64,000 bases of DNA from Rheum nobile (lineage: Eukaryota > Streptophyta > Magnoliopsida > Caryophyllales > Polygonaceae), in assembly GCA_027886185.1 (NCBI GenBank), contig WOAB01000041.1:3162001-3226000 (forward strand), written 5' to 3'. Of the stretch, positions 36,271-47,083 are shown piece by piece; within the stretch, counting starts at the first letter, position 1, and each line of letters opens with the position of its first letter. The notes beneath the pieces were generated by a model that worked only from the letters and a program-made list of their open reading frames with translations, did no database searches and had not been told where the DNA came from. A program made the translations under genes and the position numbers.

Positions 36271-38265
36271 ACTTTTTGAACCCAGCTAAGCTTAGCTTTT
36301 CTGGGTAAATTATATTGATAGCTTTTCTGTGGGTTAGGAACAGGAGTAAAGTAATAAGGATCATTCAAGTCAACAATAATATGCATCTTCTTTTTATTGT
36401 TCATTTTCTGGTTCTTTTTCCTAGCATTTCTTCCATTTGTCTTTTCTTGTGGATGCACTCATGAATATAATGACCATTTTTACCACAATGCCAACAAACA
36501 CGGTTGTAAACAACATGACCATACTTACCATGACTAGGTCTGAATGGTCTTTCATGCTTTCTCTGCTCAAATTCAACTTTCTTACCTTTAGTTCCCTTAG
36601 CCTGGTCAATATATATCTTATGAGCATTCTGGCCATCGAACCAGGTCTGATTTCCTTTAGGCTTCTGTTCTAGCACTTTTACCTTTTCTTCTAGGAACTG
36701 GTTTTTGTCACGAGAGGTTTGTAGGGCATAATTGAGAGTTTCATTTTTCTCGACCAATTCCCTTCTTAGTTTCTCATTCTCAGCAGAGCATGTGTCCTCA
36801 GAATCTTTCTTACCAGGATAACCCAATACCATATCTTTGCTTCACAAACACAGTTTGATTCACAGTTTTTTCATTTATAGAGTCAGTAAGATGATCAAGT
36901 TTGTTCATTATTTCAGCAAGCATGGCATAGGTGTTCTTTTCAGAGTCGGTAGAAGCAACAATAGGAATATCAGCATGCATGGGTTCTTTTTTTATAATGA
37001 TACAAGAGTCACATTTCCTAGAGGAACTAGCAAGTAATTTCTCAGCTTCATCAAGTTTCTTGCTCCAAACAGAGTTTTCAATAGATAAGCATGAGATTTC
37101 ATCTTCATATTCTTCTAGTTTTTTCTGAAGAGAACTATTTTCCTTTCCAAGTTTCTTAATGATTTTGATCAATTGTTTCTTATCACATTCAAGAAGAGAT
37201 TTGGTAAAGTCAGAAGAAGATACCTCAGAGTCATCCAATTCAGTTGAATCTTCTTTATCCATTAAGCACCTTCCTTTAGAAATTCCATTTGTATCCAGTT
37301 CCACATGAGAGTCCTTTGAGTCGTCTCCAAAAGTATCAAAGAGAGTTTTCTTCTGCATAGGCTTGTCATCATCATTTGAGTTCTTTGGACAATTCCTAGC
37401 AAGATGTCCTTTTTCCTTGCATTGATAACAAGCGTATTCAGAGAGATTTCTCTTTTGAAAGTTTTTCTTGAATTTTCCTTTGATGAAGTGCTTCTTGATG
37501 TGCTTAGTGACAAGGGTTGTCATCTCATCTTATTCTTCTTAAAGATCTGAGTTTTCTTCCTCCATTTCTAACCTTGAGAAGGCCTTTGAGATTTTTAAGG
37601 TGATTCTCTTCTTCATCTTCTTGGCAATACTTGTTTTGAGAGCCTCCCTTTCTTCAACTTCAAGTTTCCCTATGATCTGAGTTAAGGAAAGACCTTGAAT
37701 ATCAGGGGTAGTCTTTAAGACTCTCTTGATGAGGTTGAACTTCAAGTTGAGTCCAATGATGATGACGAGAGATTTGGACCATTCATCAAGCTTGACGTCA
37801 GCATTGTTGAGTTTGGTGACAAGTCTTGTGAAACGCGAGTGGTACTGGGAAATGTTATCTGTTTCCAGCATCTCGAAAGTGTGGTATTCTCCTTCTAGAG
37901 CGAACTTTCTACTTTGTTTGAGTTTCTCACTTCCTTCATGCATCTCCTTTAGGGATTTTCAGATGCCGTTTGCAGTTTCAATTCCTATCACCTTGTCCCT
38001 GTCTTCTCTTGTTAATCCATTGAGAATGAGTTGACGAGCTTTAGCATTCTTTTCTTTGATAGTATAGTACTCAGGCTTCCAGTCTTTTTCATCCAACTTA
38101 TCAGGAATAACACCATCATCATTTTCAATCACGCGCCAGCACTGATAGTCCATGGTTTGAATGTAGTTGGTCATGCATTTCTCCCACCATTCTTCTTCTC
38201 CATTCTTTCGGATGTGAGGCTTGTTGATTGAGATTCCCAAATTGAATTCGCTTGAGCTAGTCTTC
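36267..38265 (-). pseudogene. Element C gag
   Basis: Pieces 38240-37959 (SINKPHIRKNGEEEWWEKC, DYQCWRVIEND), 37943-37539, 37523-36810 and 36832-36267 cover a full UBN2-type gag with knuckles CYQCKEKGHLARNC and CWHCGKNGHYIHEC. An acidic coiled-coil region (KKLGKENSSLQKKLEEYEDE) lies between them. Four breaks make it non-functional. It ends LSWVQKV then TGA at 36267, and pol begins in another frame, unlike element A. Confidence 0.85.
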
Positions 38266-38300
38266 TTGAAATCTGTAAACTAACACAAATCTAGAGCGTC

Positions 38301-38313
38301 GTCTCTGATACCA
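38301..38313 (-). promoter_or_regulatory. Element C primer-binding site
   Basis: Minus strand TGGTATCAGAGAC, one mismatch from the tRNA-Met type site in A and D. Confidence 0.88.
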
Positions 38314-38315
38314 AT

Positions 38316-39165
38316 TGTAGGATCGCACGTGTTAGAAATCAAAGGGAACTGAGAGTTCAGTTCCTTAGCAACGGAATATGTAATAACATATAATCAAGAC
38401 CAGTTCCTTAGAGTGGGAACCTTTGATAACCAACTAGTTATCCAGGATAAAACCCACTACCTCTCTTTCAAGAGGATTTGAAAGTCTACTTCTTTTATTA
38501 ATGCTTCGATTACAATCAACTAGAATAGAACACACAGATTAAAGACTTAAGACACACTTAAGACTCTCTACCTAGTTCGACCTAATCAAGCACACAACAA
38601 GCAAGTGACTTACACAGTTCTTCTTACAAGAACAAGCTTTGTTTTCTTCACCTTCAGCAATGAGTGAATTCATGTACAACTGAGAGAGTTTGATTACTTT
38701 ATTTATACATAACAACCGTATAGAATCGTGATCTACAGCTGGTTGATATGCACAAATAAAATAACCAAAAAGAAATCGGAAAGGATAATCTTTGTTACCA
38801 AATATTATCTCTAACGATTTTACACTTTTGTTTCCATAAAAGATATATAAAGAATCCCTAAAGATATATGGAAACAAGGATATTCTAATCTTCTCTCTCC
38901 AAGATAAGATCTAGCCTAAACTATCAGCTGCTGCTTCTTCAAATCTCTTTCCAGGTAAGCGCGACTTCGGCATACTTCAGTTCCTATGTTAGTTCCCAAA
39001 AACTGGCGTCTTAGTCTCTGTTTTGTATTTCCGATTCTTGAGTTCCCTGTTTATCTACACATATAGAAATATTAATAGCAAAGTGTTTGTCATCGTCAAA
39101 ACTAGGAAAACTGAGGAAGGGAACTTGTAAGGGAACCAGAGTTCCCGAAAGTTCACTTCCTAACA
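38316..39165 (-). repeat. 5' LTR of element C
   Basis: 850 bp, TGTAGGATCGCACG...CTTCCTAACA on the plus strand. A TATA-like GTATAAAT lies on the minus strand at about 38701. The outer 20 bases at each end resemble the A/B LTR ends, but the middle does not. Confidence 0.9.
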
Positions 39166-39170
39166 TAAGG

Positions 39171-39247
39171 GAAGAAGAAGAAGAAGAAGAAGAAGAAGAA
39201 GAAGAAGAAGAAGAAGAAGAAGAAGAAGAAGAAGAAGAAGAAGAAGA
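39171..39247. repeat. (GAA)n microsatellite
   Basis: About 77 bases of GAA, starting at the element C insertion flank. The poly-Glu and poly-Ser frames here are artefacts. Confidence 0.97.
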
Positions 39248-39308
39248 GATGGGAAATCGCCGGAAAGAAAAAACGCAAACGACGGCGTGAGAGGGAGAAG
39301 GAAGAAGA

Positions 39309-39545
39309 AGTACGCGACCCAAATTTAAACCTAAAGGGGTACGCGTAGTAGATGCGTACCCGTTTTTTTTTAAAGGCGGTACGCGGCCATTACTTAATTT
39401 ATATAAAAAAAATGGTATGCGGCCTTACCGCGTAAGTATCCTGACTTAATTTTTTCTGAAATACTTTTACAGGTATATGTACGCATTTTTAGTACGCGTT
39501 CAAAGTACGTATCATTTTGGAGTTTAAAAAAAAAAGTACGTATCA
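39309..39545. repeat. M1 right subterminal repeats and end
   Basis: Repeated GTACGCG, TACGCG and GTACGTATC words in both orientations (39309, 39338, 39380, 39483-39495, 39507, 39536) mirror the left end of M1. The stretch 39509-39532 is the inverted match to 6714-6737. Confidence 0.5.
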
Positions 39546-39599
39546 TTTTTGAAATAGCATCACCCTAAAAATTTCCTTACATATCGCACCTCATTTTGA

Positions 39600-41290
39600 A
39601 ATCTCACCTTAATATCAGCTTCACAAATAATTTTATTCCCAAATAGCATATTTTTCTTATATATATGATCATTTGATTTACTTTATTTTGTTAATTTGTA
39701 AGCTCAACAAAAAGGAAATAAATATCTCACCATATTTTTAGATATCATTAAGTGTCAAATATCTAAATTTTTTGTTTATATATTTGATGTCAAAAAATCT
39801 CATTAGTTTATCGATATTTTTATATGATTTATGACATGAAATGATATATATTATTATTTATTGTAGTTTAATGAAATTGTAATTGTTAAATTATCATCAC
39901 TTTGTACATCCATTAAATTTATATTTTAAAGAAAATATATTTTTATAGCTCAAATACACAAAATTTTATAAAAGGACAATGCTATTTTAGATATACTGAT
40001 TACATTTTAAAAAAATTATGAAATACCATCTTGTATGTTTGAAGTAATTAATTTTTGGATAATCTTATACTTGTGAAATATTTGGTTAAAGATGTTCTCT
40101 TACTCTATTTTTTAAGTAAGTTAAGATTATTCTATGAGCTATACATACATTTCACCACATTTTTTAATCGTATCGTAAGATCAACTTTCAAATAATTTTA
40201 TACCCAAACAATATATTTTCCTAATCTATATGATTATCTGATTTATTTCATTTTGTTAATTTGGTACACGAAACAAAGAAGGGAATAAAATATCTCACCA
40301 TATTTTTAGATATCATGAAGTGTTCAATATTTTTTCATTTTCTTTATTTGATGTCAAAAAATTCTTTAGTTTATAGATATTTTTAGATGATATTTTACAT
40401 GAAATAATATATATATATATATATAAATATTATATATTTCTGTACCGTAGCTTAAGAAACATGTAATTGTTATTTACCATTATTTTGTAAAACAAATTTG
40501 ATTTATTAGTGTGAATTTTTTACATGAAATAATATATAATTTTCTAGATATTTTTATATGATTTATGACATGAAATGATATATATCTGTATTTATTATAG
40601 TTTAATGAAATTATAATTGTTAAATTATAATTACTTTATACATCCATTAAATTTATATTTTAATAAAAGTATATTTTTATAGCTCAAATACACAAAATTT
40701 TATAAAAGTCCAATGTTATTTTAGATATACTGATTACATTTTAAAAAAATTGTGAAATGCCATCTAATATGTTCGAAGTAATTAATATTTTGATAATCTT
40801 ATACGTGTGAAATTTTTGGTTAAAGATGTTCTCTTACTTCATTTTTTAATTAAGTTAAGCTTATTCTATGAGCTATACATATATTTCACCTCATTTTTAA
40901 ATCTTATTGTAAGATTAACTTTCAAATAATTTTATACCCAAGCAATATATTTTCCTAATCAATATGATTATTTGATTTACTTCATTTTGTTAATTCGATA
41001 GACTCAACAAATAAGGGAATAAAAAATCTCATCATATTTTTAGATATCATGAAGTGTTCAATATTTTTTCATTTTCTTTATTCGATGCCAAATAATTCTT
41101 TAGTTTATAGATATTTTAAGATGATTTTTTATATGAAATAATATATATATATATATATTATCTTTCTTTACCGTAGTTTAAGAAACATGTAATTGTTATT
41201 TACCATTATTTCGTTATACAATTTTGATTTATTAGTGTGATTTTTTTAAGATAATTTTCTCTTTGTAAAAGGTATACTAAACGATTATAT
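39600..41290. repeat. AT-rich tandem duplication, unit about 740 bp
   Basis: Blocks recur in order: TTTCAAATAATTTTATACCC (40185, 40920; weaker at 39620), AAATACACAAAATTTTATAAAAG (39951 and 40685, shortened) and TTAAAGATGTTCTCTTAC (about 40086, 40822). The spacing is near 735-740 bp, giving a little over two copies. No coding frame. It could be a tandem duplication or a short satellite array. Confidence 0.75.
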
Positions 41291-41716
41291 GTTTGAAGAT
41301 ACACCAAATCCTAAATATCCACATTAATAATTTTGTGTGTATACTATAGTATTAGCATATGTCTATGTAACCTGCACGAATTTGGTTAATAAAATTTGAA
41401 ATTAAAATATTATTAAATATTATAACAACTACACTGGTAAATACAAGTTTAATCTCTTAACTATATGATGATAAGGTTTTTATATGATTAGAATTTATAT
41501 CTATATACTATAATTAGCTCAAGTCATAGTTCTCTCTCATATGTGTTAACCATATGGATAATTAGGTATGTCACATCATCAATTTAAAATATATATTTGC
41601 CTATTCACCCTTCTCATTTTCTACAAATTATATCATCTTTTTACCAACACAAATTATATTATCTTCTAATTTTCTACCAGGATTGTAAAGTAAATAAAGC
41701 ATAATAATTTTTTAAG
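41291..41716. other. AT-rich flank left of M3
   Basis: No ORF. 41565-41665 resembles 6585-6690. Nothing else recognised. Confidence 0.35.
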
Positions 41717-42374
41717 GGTGTTTTGCAAGGGTATACCACTTTGCTAATGAAATGTGCAAAGTTATACTTAATTTTTTGGATATAACTGCAATAACATAAA
41801 GCAACTTTATTTGATTTTATTTTGCCTTTAAATTTTGGGTACAAAATGTATTATCAGAATTTGTAAATCGATATTTAAATGGAAAAGAAAAGAAGTTGAA
41901 AAGTTGAAAAGATGGCAATGTACTGTGTGTCAGAATTTAAAATTTTATTTGGAGAGAAGCTGTGATTAAGCCGGATGGAGAGAGATTAAGCTTAATGTTA
42001 AACCAAGTGAATTTCAGCCACAAAAAACGCTGATGTGTAGCTGTCAAATCACTGCATATTTCCCGCCAAAACTAAGCTAGCTTAGCTAATCGTCTCTTTC
42101 CCACCAAAAATTACGTTAGGCTACTTCATCTTACCAGGTTATTGCCCCTGTTAAACCAATCTTCATTTATTTATGTCCTCTGCTTCATACCTGCCATCCG
42201 AGTTATTGCCACTATTAAACCAAGCTTCCTTTATTGCCACTGTTAATATTCTCATTTTCTATGGGTAAGTTTTCATTTTCACACGTGTTCTGTTTTATTT
42301 GTGATTATTTTTGTTTGTTTCTGCAATTACTTTTCTTATTTTTTGCTTCTTCAGGAAGATCAACTCCAACGTAT

Positions 42375-45168
42375 ATGGTTTCTCTAATCAGTGGAGGAAA
42401 ATGGAGGTGCGAGAATGAGATTTGGGTTTATGAAGGAACAAAAAAGGCAAAGGGGATGATGGTTAGTGAGAAAATCAATTATGAATCACTGAAGATTAAG
42501 ATTGCAGAAAAACTGGAAATTGATCTTACCAGGTTCGACTTGAAGATAAGTTACATGTCTTTACAAAATCCGCACTTTCCTCCCTTTGATATTTGCGATA
42601 AGGATGATGTAGAAGCATACATCTTTTTGAACATGATAAATTGTAAAGACATAGTTTGGCCAATTGCTTTGCATTCCATTGTGCAACCAAAATCTGGAGT
42701 TTCAAAAGAAAAACCTGAATTAGTTCCAAAAGAAGAAGAAGAGATGATCGATGTTCCATTAAGTGCACCTCAACCTGTATCCCAGCCTGGAAATGATAGT
42801 GCATCTTTTACTCCTATACTAAGCCAAAAAAGAATGTCGGACCAGATGTTGAGCGACATATTAGATGATGATCTTTTAGAAGATGAAATAGGAGTGGAGG
42901 GGATGGATGTCCGGAAGTCTGTGAAGGGTGGAGAGAAACAGAATGTTGACACTGTTACAAAGTGGTTTTGTAAGAAAGCCAAGACAGTTGAGGTTGTGTC
43001 ACTAAGCAGTGACGATGAAGAGGAGGATGTTGTTATATCTGCAACCAAGCATAAAGGTTGTGACCTTGTCAACCTTTCCGAGGAAGAAGAGGAATACATT
43101 GAAAATGTTGACAACGTTGAGGAGGTTGATCTTGGGAAGCCTGAATATCTGGATGCTATTGATGAAGCCGAAGAGAGATATTACCGTTCTGAAGTCCCTG
43201 CTGACTTTCAAAATTTGGTGGATGTAGAAGAAGTGGAGGACAAGTCGAAGTCCAAGACAATCAAGTGTGGAGATATGTTTCAAACCAAGAAGGAGCTTCA
43301 GCATTCGTTAGCCGCATATGCTATGGACAATTGTGTAGAAATGCTTGTGAAGAGGTCTGATAAGACTTGTTATGTGGTGGAGTGCAAAAACAGAGGATGT
43401 TCATTTGGTTTTCGTGCTTTAGTGAAGATAGATACTAGTGCGTTTATTGTCCGGAGGTTTGCTACAAACCATACATGTGGGATGTTGTTCAGGCAGGATC
43501 ACAACAGGCATGCCACTGCCTCCGTAATTTCACAGAGTATTCTTGATAGGTATATATTGTTTTTGTTGAAGATTTTAACTTCAATTCAGACAGTTTTATG
43601 CAAAATGTCTAAAGACTATCTATTGGTGTTGTAACAGGTTTAGAGGTCGCAAGGATGCACCAAGGGCAAGAGAGATACAAGCTATCATGAAAGGCCTGGG
43701 AGTCGATGCCAGTTATCACAAAGCCAATAGAGCAAGAGTGCTAGCAGAGGACATTATTCGAGGGACTGCCGAGGAAGGTTACAGTCAACTTCACTCATGG
43801 CAACATATGTTGAAAGAGGTCAATCCTGGCACGCATACAGCTATAATAACAGATTCTGAAAACCGTTTTAAGTACTGCTTCTGGGCCTTGGGTGCTTGCA
43901 TCAGGGCTGTTCCCCGTTTGAGAAAGGTAACTTTATGTTTCTCCAACTTTATTGTCTGTCTTGATTATATAATATGACCTGGAGGGTAAACTTCAATAGG
44001 GTGACCGGTTTTATATGAAAATCAGGTGATTTGTGTTGATGGAGCACACTTAGGAGGGAGATTCAACGGACAACTTCTTCTAGCTACTGCCCAAGATGGA
44101 AACAGACAAATCTACCCCCTGGCCTTTGCTGTAGTAGATAGTGAGAATAAGGATTCTTGGTCCTTCTTCTTTAAGGAGTTGAAGAAAGCTGTTGTACCCG
44201 ATAGCGTGGATGTGGTTTTTGTCTCTGATCGTCATTTGAGTATATAAGCTGCTCTGAAAACACAATACACTCTTGCTAGCCATGGATATTGCATTTATCA
44301 TATGCTATAAAACTTCAAGTTGAAGTGCCGTTGGGGAGGCTTGCAAGACCAGTGGTTCAAGGTTGCAAAGGCGTACACGGTAGAAGAATATAGGACCGAG
44401 CTTGAGATCCTAAGAAACAGGGCTCCGGCTGTGGTAAAAGATGCTCTGAAAGTGCCCCTTAATCAGTGGTCAAGGGCATATTTCTCAACTGACAGGTTCA
44501 ACATCATGACTACAAACAATGCAGAATGTCTGAACAATGTGTTTAAAGAGGAGCGTATGTGGCCTATTGTACCATTGTTTGATGTTATCTTGCATACCTT
44601 TGCCACCTGGTTTTGTGAAAGGAGGGAGTCGGCTGCTACGTGGGCTGAGGTAAGTACCAGGTCTGTGACCAAAACCATGGATCAAAGGTATGCGGCTTCT
44701 GTGACAATGAGTGTCCATAGGCTAAGTGATATTGAAGCAGAGGTGACAGATGGAAGGAATAAGTACGAAGTGAATATTCGCCGACTAACTTGCCAATGCA
44801 ATGTCTTTCAGAAAGATCGAATTCCATGTACACATGCTATGGCAGTAGCAAAGGATAGGGGTGTTGATGTTACTACTCTGGTTACTCACTTCTATAGCAA
44901 CTACAGTTTGAAAGATGTTTACAAGGAAACCATCCATCTGGTCCCCCCACGCAAGCAATGGGATGTTCCATTGTCCGTATCGCAAATTGCATGTTTGCCA
45001 CCACCATGGAAAAGGGGCGTTGGTAGACCAAGGCTGAATAGATACAAGGCTAGGTGGGAGAGACCCTACAAACGTGTGTCCAATAGATGTGCAAGATGTG
45101 GGCTGACTGGTCATACTTACCAGAGGTGCTATCGGGCTGCAAGAGGAGGATCAAGGGTAAGACCATAG
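42375..45168 (+). pseudogene. M3 MURA-type transposase
   Basis: The coding exons are 42375-43549, 43638-43926 and 44026-45168, joined by GT-AG introns; an upstream leader intron ends at 42354. The protein starts MVSLISGGKW with a PB1-like N-terminus. It continues with a long acidic linker, the MuDR DNA-binding domain (MFQTKKELQHSLAAYAMDNC, CKNRGCSFGFRA), the MULE core with acidic residues in ICVDGAHLGG, VFVSDRHL and NNAECLN, a SWIM finger (CQCNVFQKDRIPCTHAMAVA) and a CCHC knuckle (CARCGLTGHTYQRC). Two TAA stops lie in the core (after SDRHLSI and after IYHML). The rest is open, so it died recently relative to M1. Confidence 0.9.
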
Positions 45169-45703
45169 TGTGCTATCTTTCATAGTGTGCTATCTTTTAT
45201 ATTCCAGTTATGAACAATGCTATTTTTTTGGTATGGTTTTGGTAAGCTTAATATGACCAATAAGAGATCTCAAACTCTTAAATGATCTCTTATAAGTCAT
45301 ATTACTTTACTTTTGTGTCTGTTACTTATTCCAGTGATGAACCATGAGATGCTTTATGCTTCTTAGTTAATGTAATACTATCTCGCCACCTTTGAATGTA
45401 AAACCTTTCACTTATCTACCTTTGCAAAAATGTTATGAATGTGTGGTATATTATGCTTCTTAGTTAAGTTCAGATTTATGGTGAAAAGAGTTCACACAAA
45501 TCATCCATCTTGGGTAAGAAAAATAACATTAAAAGCAGGTGTCATTCTTATTTCAGCATGAATACTTCCTTAAAGCTTAAAGCATGAAACATATATAATT
45601 GAAAATCCTTCAAGCTTACACTTTCCCATAAAATCCTACAGCTTAAATAGTTCTAGACATAGATAGCTTACAAGACTCTTAACAACCGAGAGCTTACAAC
45701 AGG
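45169..45703. other. Convergent intergenic region in M3
   Basis: The 3' flanks of the transposase and GRF genes meet here. TCATAGTGTGCTATCTTT occurs almost twice at 45165-45200. GATCTCTTAT/ATAAGAGATC at about 45260-45295 forms an inverted repeat that could act in 3'-end formation for both genes. No ORF. Confidence 0.45.
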
Positions 45704-46545
45704 CTAAGTGAAATAGACTTTAATTACACAAGCCATTACCACAAAAAAACAAGTAACCTTCAGCACACGTTCAACATAGTTTGACGCCTTAACTCGACAC
45801 TCTTCTTCATGACCGATAACACTCTTTGCACCACCTTTAAGCCTTATCACTTCCTGCTGTAGCATTCCAAGCTCTGCCTCATATGCTGAAATTATACTCT
45901 CTTTCACATCCAATGCATCTTTCACCTGGATTATCTCATCTCTTAGCATAGGAATAAGTTCTGTTGCAATAGGACAAAGTGGAGGGTCATACCATTCCCA
46001 AAATCCACAACCTCCAACCTGCATTCAATCCAAAATACATGAAAACTGGATTCGTATCATAAAGTATTCAAAACACTTTTAAAACAAAATATTATGAATA
46101 TTAGCAAACAAGCTAGATACGCACCCGGTTTACACATCTTATAAATCTCCTTCCCGGATTCTCGTTTGTCATAGAAGTGAAATATCGGCAGGCAACACCA
46201 CATGCACATCTTATCAATTTGGACTCCATTGCTGATGTATTCCATCTCCTCATGAATAAACATGAGTTTAGGCTACGTCTTGTCTTCATCAGTAGTAATC
46301 AAAACATCTTTGTCAGAAGAGTTTCAAGCTACTTTGCCAAACCACATATTAGAGTTCACAAAATTTCAAGCAGAAACAAACCAATAGCAAATACGGAATT
46401 CTATAGCAAATCCACAATTCAATTCGTATTTTAGAACATACATTGAAACAAAACAGTAGCAAATACTTCCCCAAATTGAAACCCTAAATCATACCAAACT
46501 TACCTTTACATTCCCACCACTGCTGGATCCTTCCGAGTATGCCAT
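45704..46545 (-). pseudogene. M3 GRF-type zinc-finger gene
   Basis: Exon 1 is 46545-46504 (MAYSEGSSSGGNVK, donor GTAAG). Exon 2 from about 46272 to 46125 reads MCMWCCLPIFHFYDKRESGK. Exon 3 from 46018 reads GGCGFWEWYDPPLCPIA, then a coiled coil (MLRDEIIQVKDALDVKESII) and a hydrophobic tail. The CxxC...GGCGFWEW pattern is a GRF zinc finger (nucleic-acid binding). As I read the splice sites, exons 2 and 3 are one base out of frame, so the copy is probably broken. It shares strand with Ulp1 and convergent orientation with the transposase. Confidence 0.6.
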
Positions 46546-47083
46546 GGGTTACGCCCTCGAGCTCTCTCAATCTCCACTCCCTGCGAAATACACCCTTCAA
46601 TCGATTCTCGGAGTTGTATAGAGTTTTTGAAATGCCTCAATGAGCCATGGGAGAAGGATGAAGAAAATACGGTAGCTGTAGGATGAGGGTAAGAATTTGG
46701 GTGAGTTTAAAATTCATCTAAACCGGGTTTTGGAAATTGTTTTGACTAATCGGTTAATTTTAATCAATCAAAACCGGGTTTTGGAAATATTGCTCTCCAC
46801 CATTGAATTTAAAACCTGTCACTTAAGGTATAAACTTTCACTTATATTGTTTTCCACTGCTTGTCGAAACACAACACATTGTTCATGCATCAAAGTTGAA
46901 ACACAACACATTGGATGAGATAGATGACTTATACAACAACAGAATCAGAAGAGTTGAAACACAATACATTGTTCGTACATCAAATTTGCCCCAAAAACAC
47001 AACGCAAACAAAACATTTTTCATGCATCAAAGTTGCAATCCAAACAAAACATTGTTCACACAATCTAGTGTTATGATGACACA
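46546..47083. other. Region between the GRF and Ulp1 genes
   Basis: Promoter side of the GRF gene and 3' flank of Ulp1. It has direct repeats AAACCGGGTTTTGGAAAT (46723 and 46771) and CATGCATCAAAGTTG (46885 and 47022), with several AACACAA words. No gene. Confidence 0.4.

Larger units (their letters stand above)
20388..39165 (-). mobile_element. Sirevirus-like Ty1/copia retrotransposon C, full span with nested insertions
   Basis: Bounded by a deleted 3' LTR (20388-20501) and a full 5' LTR (38316-39165) of the same family, with flanks GAAGG (20383-20387) and TAAGG (39166-39170), a one-base-diverged 5-bp duplication. Inside, on the minus strand: primer site, gag, pol, aORF, purine tracts. Nested within it are the solo LTR 20912-22244 and the solo LTR 22832-31096, which itself contains element D. 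Net length without insertions is about 9.2 kb. Every coding part is broken, so it is an old copy. Confidence 0.85.

Noticed and set aside
39011..39322. Poly-Glu / poly-Ser open frames
   Set aside because: Artefacts of the (GAA)n repeat at the element C flank.
43002..43304. Minus-strand frames opposite the MURA exon
   Set aside because: Shadows of the transposase coding strand, with no independent support.
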